DNA from: Bacteroidetes bacterium HGW-Bacteroidetes-8
Lineage (GTDB): Bacteria; Bacteroidota; Bacteroidia; Bacteroidales; UBA932
Direction: 5' to 3'
Length of the DNA stretch: 64,000 bases
Assembly (NCBI GenBank): GCA_002840895.1
Contig: PHCZ01000006.1
Span: forward strand, 122,920 to 186,919
The position numbers were made by a program, and so were the translations under genes. The first letter of the stretch is position 1; each line of letters opens with the position of its first letter. Below, piece after piece: positions 19,112 to 28,452 of this stretch. Below the pieces are notes generated by a model. That model was not told the origin of the DNA and did not search any database. It worked only from the letters and a program-made list of their open reading frames with translations.

Positions 19112-19405
19112 ATGAAAGCAATAATGATTATATATAACCAGGCACACTCGACTGTAGTTATGAATATTCTGGACGAACTCTCTGTTAGAGGGTTTACCAA
19201 ATGGACCGATGTTCAGGGGAGAGGCTCCAAAAAGGGTGAACCTCACTATGGAACCCACGCCTGGCCATCCAAAAATATGGCAACACTAGCCGTTGTAGAG
19301 GATAGCCAATCGGGAGCTTTGATAGAGAGATTGCGCAGTGCAAACGACCAGGCACAAGAGCAGGGGCTGAGGGCTTTTGTTTGGGAGGCAGACTCTGTTG
19401 TGTAA
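19112..19405 (+). CDS. PG0541-type transporter-associated protein
   Basis: A 97-aa soluble protein placed 10 nt after the RND permease. It reads MKAIMIIYNQAHSTVVMNILDELSVRGFTKWTDVQGRGSKKGEPHYGTHAWPSKN, which fits the small conserved family found after RND pumps in Bacteroidetes (PG0541 family) and resembles a PII-like or ferredoxin-like fold. Its role in pump function is not established. It closes the operon before a terminator. Confidence 0.85.
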   Translation: MKAIMIIYNQAHSTVVMNILDELSVRGFTKWTDVQGRGSKKGEPHYGTHAWPSKNMATLAVVEDSQSGALIERLRSANDQAQEQGLRAFVWEADSVV

Positions 19406-19421
19406 GTTTTTTAAATAAGAT

Positions 19422-19457
19422 AAACCTATTTGATGTGACAATCAAATAGGTTTTTCA
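19422..19457 (+). terminator. Rho-independent terminator of the RND operon
   Basis: A 13-bp stem AAACCTATTTGAT (19422-19434) / ATCAAATAGGTTT (19441-19453) with a GTGACA loop, followed by TT. It lies 16 nt after the last gene of the operon. Confidence 0.85.
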
Positions 19458-19511
19458 AAAAAAACATATTAATTTAGCAGTCACAAATGTTTAATTTAAA
19501 ATAATTCTAAA

Positions 19512-19829
19512 ATGGCAATAGCAGTTAATGACTCAAATTTTAATGAGATAGTACTCAAATCGGACAAACCTGTAGTAATAGATTTCTGGGCAACCTGGTG
19601 TGGACCTTGTCGTATGATTGCTCCTATTATTGATGAGCTTGCGAAGGAATATGAAGGTAAAGCCATAATTGCTAAGTGCGACGTTGACTCAAGTGAGAGT
19701 GTACCCGTAAAGTATGGTATCCGCAATATCCCAACTCTTCTGTTCTTTAAGAACGGAGAGCTGAAAGATAAAATTGTGGGCTCCACCACCAAAGGGGCTA
19801 TTGTAGCCAAAATTAACGAACTAATGTAG
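19512..19829 (+). CDS. trxA: Thioredoxin
   Basis: A 105-aa thioredoxin with the active site WATWCGPCRMIAP (WCGPC, Cys about 32 and 35) and the cis-Pro segment NIPTLLFFKNGE. It is a cytoplasmic disulfide reductant. It stands at the head of a short cluster with a beta-barrel protein 6 nt downstream. Confidence 0.96.
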   Translation: MAIAVNDSNFNEIVLKSDKPVVIDFWATWCGPCRMIAPIIDELAKEYEGKAIIAKCDVDSSESVPVKYGIRNIPTLLFFKNGELKDKIVGSTTKGAIVAKINELM

Positions 19830-19835
19830 AGTATT

Positions 19836-20432
19836 ATGAAAAAAATTACAGCTATTGTTATCCTTATGCTTTTAGTCTCCGCTTCTGCTTTTTCACAGGC
19901 GAAGTTTGGTGTTAAAGGAGGGTTGAATTTCAATTCGTACAAGGATATTTCGGGTAGTGTGAATGACACGTGGAATAACCAGACAGGTTATCATTTCGGA
20001 GTTCTTATACAGACCAAGGTTCCTATTATCGGGCTTGGGCTTCAGCCTGAGCTGCTTTTCGTAAGGAAAGGGGTAGAGAACCCAGATATCCCGGCCAATA
20101 GTTTTTATTTGGACTATCTTCAACTTCCTATAAATGTGCAAGTTGGTCTAGATCTACTTCTATTTCGACCATTTATAATGGTTAGCCCCTATATCTCTTA
20201 TGCCATTGGCAAAGGGGATATGCTGGTAGATACAGAGTGGGATAACCTCAACAGATTGGACTACGGTTACGGCCTTGGTGTAGGGGTAGATATCTGGAAG
20301 CTACAAGTTACCGGAAAGTATAACTGGTCTATGGGCAAGCTTCAGGATGCAACCTCAACTCCAATCAACGGAACAACATTAAAGAATGCAAAAATTCAGG
20401 GATTTCAACTCTCTGTTGCACTACTCTTTTAA
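19836..20432 (+). CDS. Outer membrane beta-barrel protein (porin family)
   Basis: A 198-aa protein with a Sec signal peptide (cleavage near SAFSQ) and the OMP_b-brl pattern AKFGVKGGLNFNSYKD at the start, alternating beta strands, and a terminal FQLSVALLF ending in Phe, as expected for BAM recognition. It is a small outer-membrane barrel of unknown cargo, 6 nt after trxA and 15 nt before the LOG gene. Confidence 0.88.
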   Translation: MKKITAIVILMLLVSASAFSQAKFGVKGGLNFNSYKDISGSVNDTWNNQTGYHFGVLIQTKVPIIGLGLQPELLFVRKGVENPDIPANSFYLDYLQLPINVQVGLDLLLFRPFIMVSPYISYAIGKGDMLVDTEWDNLNRLDYGYGLGVGVDIWKLQVTGKYNWSMGKLQDATSTPINGTTLKNAKIQGFQLSVALLF

Positions 20433-20447
20433 AAGAGATTAAGTCTA

Positions 20448-21029
20448 ATGTCAAAGAGGTTGTGTGTTTACTGTTCATCCAGTAACATACTGGAAGATAA
20501 ATATAGAGAGGCCGCCAAAGATTTTGCAGAGGCGGCCTCTCTTTTGGGTTATACCATAGTTTGCGGCGGGAGCATAATGGGGCTTATGGGAGTCATTATA
20601 GATGTAATGGTAGAGAGGGGGTCAACAGTAGAGGGGTATATACCGGGGTTTATGGAAGATATGGAGATCCAGCACCCTAGTATTAAGAATCTGGGGGTTG
20701 TAGATACAATGAGCAAACGAAAAGAGCTTCTCAGGGAGAACACAGATGCTGTGATTGCCTTTCCCGGAGGGCTTGGCACAATTGAAGAGTTTTTGGAGAC
20801 TTTTACCCTTAAGAGGTTAGGACAGTACGATGGTTCTGTGATTCTTTTTAATCAGGATGGTTACTACAACAAGCTTATTGAGCTTTTAGACCATTTTGCA
20901 GAAAATAAGTTTCTGAATTCGAACTATAGAGATGCTCTTATTGTTGTTAATAGCGTAGAAGAGTTGCTGGAGTGCGTCCGGAGCTCTAAAAGAGAAATTA
21001 TAGAGGCTAAACACTACCTGCCGGAATAG
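20448..21029 (+). CDS. LOG-family protein (TIGR00730, cytokinin riboside phosphorribohydrolase-like)
   Basis: This 193-aa Rossmann-fold protein begins MSKRLCVYCSSSN and carries the LOG signature PGGLGTIEEF together with the Arg/Lys-rich segment MSKRKELL. LOG enzymes remove ribose 5-phosphate from adenosine-type nucleotides; in most bacteria the physiological substrate is unknown. Confidence 0.92.
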   Translation: MSKRLCVYCSSSNILEDKYREAAKDFAEAASLLGYTIVCGGSIMGLMGVIIDVMVERGSTVEGYIPGFMEDMEIQHPSIKNLGVVDTMSKRKELLRENTDAVIAFPGGLGTIEEFLETFTLKRLGQYDGSVILFNQDGYYNKLIELLDHFAENKFLNSNYRDALIVVNSVEELLECVRSSKREIIEAKHYLPE

Positions 21030-21043
21030 ACCGGTTTGTTATT

Positions 21044-22018
21044 ATGGAGTTAAAAAGAGTACAGGGGGCAATTAAAGCAGATTTCGACAGAGTAAATGCT
21101 CTTATTCAAGAGAGCCTTGAGAGCGAAGTTGAACTGCTCAACACAATCAACAGATATCTTTTGAATCTAAAGGGGAAGCAGATAAGACCGCTGCTTTGCC
21201 TTATAGCGGCTAAGGCGTGCGGAGAGATGACCCCCGTTACCATAAGCTGTGCTGCAGTTTCGGAGATGATTCATACCGCAACACTTATGCACGACGATGT
21301 TGCAGACAACTCCTCTGTGAGGAGAGGCTCTCCTACAGTACAAAGTGCATTCAGCCCTGCAGCCTCTGTTCTTACAGGAGACTACTGGCTGGCAAAGGCC
21401 CTCTCACTTTTAGTAAAGGAGAATGACCCAAAGGTGTTGGGATTCTTTACAAGGGCAGTCGAGGAGCTCTCGGAGGGTGAACTGTTTCAGATGCAGAAGG
21501 CCTCCAAGCTCGATACTACCGAGAAGGACTACCTGGATATAATAACCCGTAAGACATCCAGCCTCTTTGTTGCAGCTGTTGCCGCAGGTGCATACTCCGG
21601 CGGAGCCGGTGAGAAGATAATAGAAGATATGAGCAGATATGCATACCATCTGGGAATCGCTTTCCAGATAAGAGACGATATCTTTGACTATATGCCGGAC
21701 TTGAACACAGGCAAAAATGCCGGGACCGATATTAGGGAGAAAAAGATAACACTCCCTCTGATATGCGCTCTTGAGAGAGCAAAATCCCTGGAGAGAGATG
21801 AGATGCTAAAGCTTATAAAGGAGTCTCTCTATGACGACGACTCACTTGTAAAAAAGACTCTGGACTTTGTTAAGAGATATGATGGAATCTCCAGCGCACA
21901 AAATGCACTTTCGGAACACTCAAAAATTGCGATTGATGCTTTAAAGGAGATTAAAGAGAGCCTATATAAAAACGAGCTGGCAGATATTGCTCTGTACGTC
22001 GGGACCAGACTTGTGTAA
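21044..22018 (+). CDS. Polyprenyl diphosphate synthase
   Basis: This 324-aa trans-isoprenyl synthase extends allylic diphosphates with isopentenyl diphosphate, probably for the menaquinone side chain. The first Asp-rich motif is MHDDVADNSSVRRG and the second is QIRDDIFDYM; GKQIRPLL is the IPP-binding region. Small residues upstream of the first motif (THTATLMHDD-like MIHTATLMHDD) leave room for a long chain, so an octaprenyl-type product is likely. It starts 14 nt after the LOG gene. Confidence 0.93.
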   Translation: MELKRVQGAIKADFDRVNALIQESLESEVELLNTINRYLLNLKGKQIRPLLCLIAAKACGEMTPVTISCAAVSEMIHTATLMHDDVADNSSVRRGSPTVQSAFSPAASVLTGDYWLAKALSLLVKENDPKVLGFFTRAVEELSEGELFQMQKASKLDTTEKDYLDIITRKTSSLFVAAVAAGAYSGGAGEKIIEDMSRYAYHLGIAFQIRDDIFDYMPDLNTGKNAGTDIREKKITLPLICALERAKSLERDEMLKLIKESLYDDDSLVKKTLDFVKRYDGISSAQNALSEHSKIAIDALKEIKESLYKNELADIALYVGTRLV

Positions 22019-22036
22019 CTAAATGTAGAGGAACTG

Positions 22037-22624
22037 CTATTTGTAAATTCTTTCGTAAACCGCCTCAAGTTTATCATAAAATTCTGATCCAAAAGCAAAT
22101 GTAAGTGGCTCTTTCAGGAACCTGAATACAGGAACCCCCTCCTTTTTACCTTTTACATAACCATCTACACATACGTGCCACTGATGTAGATTCAGTGCTG
22201 TGAGTCCATTGGAGAGACGGGAGACTCTAATTGGATAGAGCCAACAGGAGATTGGTTTTTTAAGTGTGCTCTCTCCCTGTGAGTGGGCAAACTCAACTCC
22301 GCAAAAACAGATGTCATCCTTATCAAAAAGTGTGTAGGCACACTCCTCTCCGCCAATGAGCGGTGTAACAAGATCTTCATCCATATCACGGACAAAGGGA
22401 CCCTGCTCCTTGATGGAGCGGATCCCCTCAATCCTGAGATATTTTGAAATTTTATCATACTCCTTCTCCAAGAGAGCACATTCGTGATCTTCCAGAGGAG
22501 CACCACTGTCTCCGATTATACAACACGCTCCGTGGCACCGGGTGATATCGCAAATGAACCTTTCGGTAAAAATATCTGATGATACAAGCGTGTTATCAAT
22601 CTCTACAATAGTGGGAGCGGCCAT
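22037..22624 (-). CDS. DUF3109-family protein
   Basis: A 195-aa cytoplasmic protein with many conserved cysteines (FICDITRCHGACCIIGDSGAP, EECAYTLFDKDDICFCGVE, KPISCWLYPIR), the pattern of the DUF3109 family related to YkgJ-type Cys-rich proteins, which may bind metal. No function is established. Its start lies 4 nt from the end of the M16 peptidase gene, so they are co-transcribed. Confidence 0.88.
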   Translation of the reverse strand: MAAPTIVEIDNTLVSSDIFTERFICDITRCHGACCIIGDSGAPLEDHECALLEKEYDKISKYLRIEGIRSIKEQGPFVRDMDEDLVTPLIGGEECAYTLFDKDDICFCGVEFAHSQGESTLKKPISCWLYPIRVSRLSNGLTALNLHQWHVCVDGYVKGKKEGVPVFRFLKEPLTFAFGSEFYDKLEAVYERIYK

Positions 22625-22628
22625 AATA

Positions 22629-25445
22629 CTATTTACTTTCCGGTGCGAAACCCTTCATTATTATCTCAAACTGGTTACCCTGAGATAGTGTGCTCTTAAT
22701 ATATTCGTGAAGTTTTGCAGGGGTCATAGCCTTAAGGGCAGCCTCATAAGTGGTGTGAAGATCTTTACCGATAAGATATCTGTTAGAAATTGTACCTAAC
22801 CAGTAGCTGTTCTCTCTAAGGTTCTGATTATAGTTCTTAGACATAAATTCAACCACCTTATTGAAATCATCTACAGTTACTCCGTTTTGTAAAACAATTG
22901 CAATCTCTTTGTGAGCTCTTGCAAGAAGTCTCTCTTTAAGGGCAACATCTGTGTCAAAGCCGAACAGGAATGTAAAGTTATCTGTAGGGTAGGTAGATAG
23001 GCTCATATTAACACCCACTCCGTATGTCCCTTGCTCCTCTTCGCGGATTGTTCTGGTAAACACCTGTTCGAAAATCTGTTTTGTCATACTTGACATAATG
23101 ATGTTCTCTACGCTATAGGCTGATTTACCGCTGAATATGGTATAAACTGTAGCCTTAGGGGTTTGCATCTCCCTGTCGAAGTGTTTGACAACCTTTCCTT
23201 TTACCGGAACCATACCAACATTTTTCCAATCCTCTTTCTTCCCTTTGCTTCCTGGTAGAGAGGCAATATATGTCTCAACCAGAGGGCGAATTGTTGCAGG
23301 ATCTACATTACCGACAAAAACAAATGTGAAATCGGCTGCATTCTCGAATCTGCTTTTTGCAAGCATAAGAGCTCTTTCGTAATTTATCTGATCTAACATC
23401 TCGACAGATAGTCTCTTTGCATATGGACTGTTATTGTAAAGAGTAGCCTGAAGAGTGTCCTGGAAAGCAGTCATTGGGTTTGCAGCAGAATTTTTGAGTT
23501 GTGCTCTCAATCTGCTCAATAGTGCCTGATATGCCTCAGGGTCACTTCTTAAAGATGTGAAGTTAAGGTAAACGAGCTGCATAAAAGTTTCGATATCTTT
23601 TGGTGCGCTGCTTCCGTTTAGAGCTTCTGTAGTAAGAGTTATTGATGTTTGCAGAGATACATTTTTACCTGCAAGAACCTTTCTCAAATCTGTAGCACTA
23701 AAGTTGCCAAAACCTCCAACAGAGGCTACCTCAGAAAGAACTTTGGTATTGATGATATCCTTGATGTCAAACAGTGAGAAACCACCACGGCTGCTGGCAT
23801 TGAAGAGAATCTGATCCTCTTTAAAATCTGTCTTCTTAATAACAACGGTTGCACCGTTTGAGAGAGTCCATACTATTGAGTTGCTCATCGGGTCATTCAC
23901 CTCAGAGACAATCTTGCCGGCAACAGGTGCTTTTGAGATAAGAGGTTCGTTTGAGACAGTCTCTTTGTACGCCTCAATCTGAGCTGCAAGTGTTTTGTTG
24001 TAGACCTCCAAAAGAGCCTCTTTTGTAGGAATAGCTAACCCCTCTTTTTTAGGCATCATAACTGCAATAGCCACATTCTCCGGGGTAGGAAGCGACATAG
24101 CATATGTGTTTAGCTGCTCAATCGGGATTGATGGAATAATCTGCTGCATCAATGTATACTCCATCTCTACACCAGGCATTGCCTCACCTGTGAGGAAGTG
24201 GTTAAGAATCTGATCTACATAGAATCCGCTGCTGAGTTTCTCTCTCTCTTTGTAGATCTGCTCAAGACGGCTGTTATAGTTTGCCTTTGCTCTCTCATAC
24301 TCAGATGCTGTAAAGCCATACCTTTTCACTTTCTCTGCCTCTTCTACTATTGCCTTTAATGCGCCCTCCATCTCACCATCTCTTGCTCCGGCAGAGATAC
24401 CGAAACTTTTCTTGGTGTTTGCGGTGATAAAATCTCCATAATTAGAAGATGCGCTTGTGTATGGCGAGTTTGCTTTTTGAGCAATCTCCGCAAGTCTTGA
24501 ATTTAGCATACTGGTAACCATCGTGTTCATATAACCGTATACTAAAGAGACTGCAGTTGGGAGGAACTCCTTAGGGAGAACATCGTGTTTGTACATAAGC
24601 ATAATACTGCTTGATGTAGCCTCAACATCGCTTGCAACAGAGATTAGCGGCTCTTTGGTGTTAGGGACCTCAAAGATCTCTCTTGGTGCAGGGTTAACAG
24701 GTTTTGGTATTGCACCAAAAAGCTTGATAACTTGCTTCTCGATTGCCTCAGGGTCTATATCTCCAACTACAATGATTCCCTGAAGATCCGGCCTGTACCA
24801 CTTTTTGTAGTACTCTCTAAGCTCGCTGTAGGTAAAGTTATCTATAACCTCAACCAAACCTGCAGGAAGCCTGTGGGCATATTTGCTGCCCGGCATAATC
24901 TCAGGAAGAATAGTCTCAATCATCCTCATTTGAGCGTTGCTTCTTGTGCGAAGCTCTTCGCGTATAACGCCCCTCTCTTTATCTATATCTTTTTCGTTAA
25001 GATTAATTGCGCAGGCCCAGTCGTGCAGGATTAGCAGGCACGAGTCAATAATACCCTGCCTGTTTACAGGAACTGCAGAGATATTATAAACTGTTTGGTC
25101 TACAGCTGTATATGCATTGAGGTTGGCGCCGAATTTTACTCCGATGGTCTCAAGGTATGAGATAACTTTGTTGTCCGGAAAGTTTTTAGTTCCATTAAAG
25201 GCCATATGCTCTAAAAAGTGAGCAAGTCCCCTCTGTTTATCATTCTCCAGAATTGCTCCTACCTTTTGAGCAATAAAGAACTCTGCCTGACCTTTAGGCT
25301 CGGCATTTTTCATTATAAAGTAGGTTAATCCGTTTTCCAGTTTCCCGCTTTTAACCTTAGGGTCAAGCGGAAGTTGCGGTGGCATCTGCGCAATTGCGCC
25401 TAAATAGACGAAAAGCGAGGCCACAATTAGAAATAGTCGTTTCAT
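22629..25445 (-). CDS. M16-family zinc peptidase
   Basis: The start at 25445 gives MKRLFLIVASLFVYLGAIAQ, a signal peptide; longer upstream readings cross the promoter. The 938-aa product has two M16 halves in one chain, as in Bacteroidetes pitrilysin-like proteases. The active-site HFLEH is at residues 76-80, with the downstream Glu in RGVIREELRTRS. The C-terminal half (after about 480) is the inactive clamp-like partner. It is likely a periplasmic or surface peptidase that degrades peptides. TACATTTG on the minus strand at 25487-25480 is a possible -7 box. Confidence 0.92.
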   Translation of the reverse strand: MKRLFLIVASLFVYLGAIAQMPPQLPLDPKVKSGKLENGLTYFIMKNAEPKGQAEFFIAQKVGAILENDKQRGLAHFLEHMAFNGTKNFPDNKVISYLETIGVKFGANLNAYTAVDQTVYNISAVPVNRQGIIDSCLLILHDWACAINLNEKDIDKERGVIREELRTRSNAQMRMIETILPEIMPGSKYAHRLPAGLVEVIDNFTYSELREYYKKWYRPDLQGIIVVGDIDPEAIEKQVIKLFGAIPKPVNPAPREIFEVPNTKEPLISVASDVEATSSSIMLMYKHDVLPKEFLPTAVSLVYGYMNTMVTSMLNSRLAEIAQKANSPYTSASSNYGDFITANTKKSFGISAGARDGEMEGALKAIVEEAEKVKRYGFTASEYERAKANYNSRLEQIYKEREKLSSGFYVDQILNHFLTGEAMPGVEMEYTLMQQIIPSIPIEQLNTYAMSLPTPENVAIAVMMPKKEGLAIPTKEALLEVYNKTLAAQIEAYKETVSNEPLISKAPVAGKIVSEVNDPMSNSIVWTLSNGATVVIKKTDFKEDQILFNASSRGGFSLFDIKDIINTKVLSEVASVGGFGNFSATDLRKVLAGKNVSLQTSITLTTEALNGSSAPKDIETFMQLVYLNFTSLRSDPEAYQALLSRLRAQLKNSAANPMTAFQDTLQATLYNNSPYAKRLSVEMLDQINYERALMLAKSRFENAADFTFVFVGNVDPATIRPLVETYIASLPGSKGKKEDWKNVGMVPVKGKVVKHFDREMQTPKATVYTIFSGKSAYSVENIIMSSMTKQIFEQVFTRTIREEEQGTYGVGVNMSLSTYPTDNFTFLFGFDTDVALKERLLARAHKEIAIVLQNGVTVDDFNKVVEFMSKNYNQNLRENSYWLGTISNRYLIGKDLHTTYEAALKAMTPAKLHEYIKSTLSQGNQFEIIMKGFAPESK

Positions 25446-25497
25446 AAATTCTTTACTTGATTTGATTTTTAAGATAGTACAAATGTAAACAATTTTC

Positions 25498-25528
25498 TTG
25501 CCAGATATATTAGTTTTTGCTATTTTTG
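25498..25528 (+). promoter_or_regulatory. Promoter of the TPR-U32-holB operon
   Basis: TTG at 25498-25500, a 20-nt spacer and TATTTTTG at 25521-25528 match the Bacteroidetes promoter. The ATG of the TPR gene is 53 nt downstream. Confidence 0.7.
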
Positions 25529-25581
25529 CAAGAATGCCAAAAGGGTAAACTAAAATTTTATAATAATTAAATAATATCCAA

Positions 25582-26547
25582 ATGAAAAGAATCAAGACAC
25601 TTTTAGCCGTTTGTTTGCTGTCATTATTCTCATTTACAACTACTTTCGGCCAGGATCTGGAAACAGCCACAGGTTTGTACAACTCAGGAGCAAAGGCTCT
25701 GGGAGAGAGCAACTATGTTGTTGCACTGGATTCATTCACTAAAGCCTTGAAGATGCTTGAAGCTCTAACACCGGAAGATAGGGGCGAGGATGGAGCTGCG
25801 CTGGTTAAAGAGGCCAAGTCAATAATTCCACAGATACACCTTCGTTACGGAAAGGAGCTTGCATCAAATGGAGATATTGACAACTCAATGATTCAGCTTA
25901 AAAACGCCATCGAAACAGCAAAAGCCAACTCCGTTGCAGAGGTGGGAGAAGAGGCCAATGAGCTTATTCCTCAACTTATTATGGCAAAAGCAACAAATGA
26001 CCTCAATGCAAATAAACTTCCGGAGGCAATTACAGGATTTAAAAAGGTGATTGAACTGCAGCCAACAAACAGCAGTGCATATTTATATAGCGGCTTGGCA
26101 GAGCAAAAACTAAACAACGAGCCTGCAGCAATAAGCGCATTTGAAAAAGCGATTGAGCTTGGAGATACCGAGAATGCACCTAAAAGAATATCAGTAATCT
26201 ACCTGAACAAATCTGTTACAGCAACCAGAACAAAGAACTGGGCAGAGGTTTTCACAAACGCAAAGAAAGCAAACGAGTATAACGAATCTCCAAACGGGCA
26301 TAAGCTTATTGGTCTTGCCGGAGTTCAGTTAAAAAAATATGATGAGGCAATTGCAGCATTGGAGGCATACCTTGCAGCAGACCCTAATGCGAAAGATAAA
26401 AACAGCACAATGTATAACCTTGCTGTTGCCTTTGAAGCAAAAAACAACACCGCAAAAGCCTGCGGATACTACAAGCAACTGTTGACAGACCCTACTTACA
26501 AGCAGATTGCGGAGTACAAGGTGAAAACTCAACTAAAGTGCAACTAA
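25582..26547 (+). CDS. Tetratricopeptide-repeat protein, exported
   Basis: A 321-aa protein with a Sec signal peptide (ends near TTTFGQ) and several TPR units, for example PEAITGFKKVIELQPTNSSAYLYSGLAEQKLNNEPAAISAFEKAIELG (about 150-200) and YDEAIAALEAYLAADPNA (about 255). It is a periplasmic or envelope scaffold of unknown partners. It overlaps the start of the U32 gene by 10 nt, so it heads a long operon. Confidence 0.85.
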   Translation: MKRIKTLLAVCLLSLFSFTTTFGQDLETATGLYNSGAKALGESNYVVALDSFTKALKMLEALTPEDRGEDGAALVKEAKSIIPQIHLRYGKELASNGDIDNSMIQLKNAIETAKANSVAEVGEEANELIPQLIMAKATNDLNANKLPEAITGFKKVIELQPTNSSAYLYSGLAEQKLNNEPAAISAFEKAIELGDTENAPKRISVIYLNKSVTATRTKNWAEVFTNAKKANEYNESPNGHKLIGLAGVQLKKYDEAIAALEAYLAADPNAKDKNSTMYNLAVAFEAKNNTAKACGYYKQLLTDPTYKQIAEYKVKTQLKCN

Positions 26548-28442
26548 GGGAGTTAGAGATTTTAGCCCCGGCAAAAAACATAGACATCGGCATTGCAGCA
26601 ATTGACTGTGGTGCCGATGCTCTCTATATTGCAGGACCCTCTTACGGAGCAAGGGAGGCAGCAGGGAACCCTATATCCGATATCGAAAAGCTTGCAGCTT
26701 ACTCACACAAGTTTGGAGCAAAGGTCTATATGGTTCTCAACACCATCCTCTATGACAATGAGATAGAGAGTGCTGTTAAGCTGGCAACTCAGGCATACGA
26801 AGCAGGTTGTGACGCTCTTATTATTCAAGATCTCGGGCTACTCAAGGCCGCCCTGCCGCCAATTCCCCTTTTTGCATCTACACAGACCAACATAAGAGAT
26901 GTGGAGCAGGCTATCTTAATGGAGTCGCTTGGGTTTAAGCGGGCAATCCTGGCGAGAGAGCTCTCTCTGGAGCAGATATCTGCAATAAGAAAAAGTACAA
27001 ACATAGAGCTGGAGAGCTTTGTGCACGGGGCACTCTGCGTTAGCTACAGCGGGCAATGCTATATTAGCAGCAGGGTAACCGGCCGCTCCTCAAACAGAGG
27101 GGAGTGTGCCCAGATGTGCCGCTCATCCTACAACCTGGTAGATAACAGAGGCAAGGTGATAGTTAAGGATAGACCGATATTGTCGCTCAAAGACCTCAAC
27201 CTTGCCGGCTATATCCCCTCTCTGGCCAATGCCGGGGTCACCTCCTTCAAGATTGAGGGGCGGCTCAAAGGTGCATCCTATATAAAAAATGTGGTGAGAT
27301 ATTACCGAGGGGTGATGGATAGCTTTCTTGAGGGGAACCAAACATATAGAAGTTCCTCTTTTGGCAAACTCTACGGAGGCTTCACTCCCAGGCCGGAGAG
27401 TACATTCAACAGGGGGTATACCAACCTCTTTATTGAGGGGCAAAGAGATGAGTGGAGCAGCGGAGAGAGTGCAAAATCTACCGGGGAGTATATCGGGAAG
27501 ATAATCTCAACCGCAAAGGATAGAAGGGGAAATCTCACATTCCGCTACACATCTTCTAACAGGGTAGAGAATGGAGATGGGCTGTGCATAATAACTCCTG
27601 CAGGAGAGGTTATAGGGATAAGGGCCAGTGTTACAGAGTCGCGGGAGGTTACAACCAACGAGCAGGTTACTCTGCCGCCGGGCTCGCTGCTCTACAGAAA
27701 CTACAACCACACCTTTGAGAGGGAGCTTGCGGCCAATATGCCCAAAAGGTTGATAAGCGTCTTTTTGACAATCATCTGCAAAAACGGGATAACAACAGTG
27801 AAGGGGGTGAGTGAAGATGGTCGTGAGAGCACTCTGGAGATAGAGAAGAGATTTGAACCGGCACGAGACCCCGCCCTGGTGCAGGAGAGCGTAGCCCGGC
27901 AGTTGGGCAAGACGTCAGGCATATATAAATTCGAGGTAAAATCCTTTACTGCAGATGAGTATCTCTTCTATCCTATATCTGAGTTAAACGAGATTCGGCG
28001 GGCGATTGCCGCAAACCTGGAGAGTATGGAGGTTTGCAAGCCGGCGGGCGAGCCGGTGGGCAAACCGGAGGGCAAACCGGCAGGTAAGTTGGTGGGCGAT
28101 TCTGGTGAGCAGGCGGGCGATTCTGGCGAGCCGGGGAGGTACCGTAAGGCCAAGCCTTTAAAAGGACAAGCGCTGGATTACAGGGCCAACATATCCAACG
28201 CGCTCTCAAAGGAGCTCTATATGGAGCTGGGGGCAAAAACAGCAGAGGCGGCATTTGAGATATCTGCACCGGAGCAGGCAGAGCTTATGCGCTGCAAATA
28301 CTGTATAAAATTTGAGCTGGGCAGCTGCCCCAAAGAGGGTAGCCGTACTAAGTATGAAGAGCCTTTGTGGCTGGAGAATGGAGGGAGAAAATTCCGGGTT
28401 GCATTTGACTGCAATAGATGTGAAATGGTTATATTTGGGTAA
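26538..28442 (+). CDS. U32-family protein, RlhA-like (23S rRNA hydroxylation)
   Basis: A GTG start at 26538 overlaps the upstream gene; the second residue onward reads QLRELEILAPAKN. The U32 signature is ESFVHGALCVSYSGQCYIS (about residues 158-176), with further Cys in RGECAQMCR, which bind an Fe-S cluster in this family. At 634 aa with a long C-terminal extension it fits RlhA-type U32 proteins (prephenate-dependent hydroxylation of 23S rRNA) better than the short UbiU/TrhP types. A Gly/Pro/Lys-rich low-complexity insert occupies about residues 498-535 (see findings). Confidence 0.82.
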   Translation: MQLRELEILAPAKNIDIGIAAIDCGADALYIAGPSYGAREAAGNPISDIEKLAAYSHKFGAKVYMVLNTILYDNEIESAVKLATQAYEAGCDALIIQDLGLLKAALPPIPLFASTQTNIRDVEQAILMESLGFKRAILARELSLEQISAIRKSTNIELESFVHGALCVSYSGQCYISSRVTGRSSNRGECAQMCRSSYNLVDNRGKVIVKDRPILSLKDLNLAGYIPSLANAGVTSFKIEGRLKGASYIKNVVRYYRGVMDSFLEGNQTYRSSSFGKLYGGFTPRPESTFNRGYTNLFIEGQRDEWSSGESAKSTGEYIGKIISTAKDRRGNLTFRYTSSNRVENGDGLCIITPAGEVIGIRASVTESREVTTNEQVTLPPGSLLYRNYNHTFERELAANMPKRLISVFLTIICKNGITTVKGVSEDGRESTLEIEKRFEPARDPALVQESVARQLGKTSGIYKFEVKSFTADEYLFYPISELNEIRRAIAANLESMEVCKPAGEPVGKPEGKPAGKLVGDSGEQAGDSGEPGRYRKAKPLKGQALDYRANISNALSKELYMELGAKTAEAAFEISAPEQAELMRCKYCIKFELGSCPKEGSRTKYEEPLWLENGGRKFRVAFDCNRCEMVIFG

Positions 28443-28452
28443 ATATTGAGAT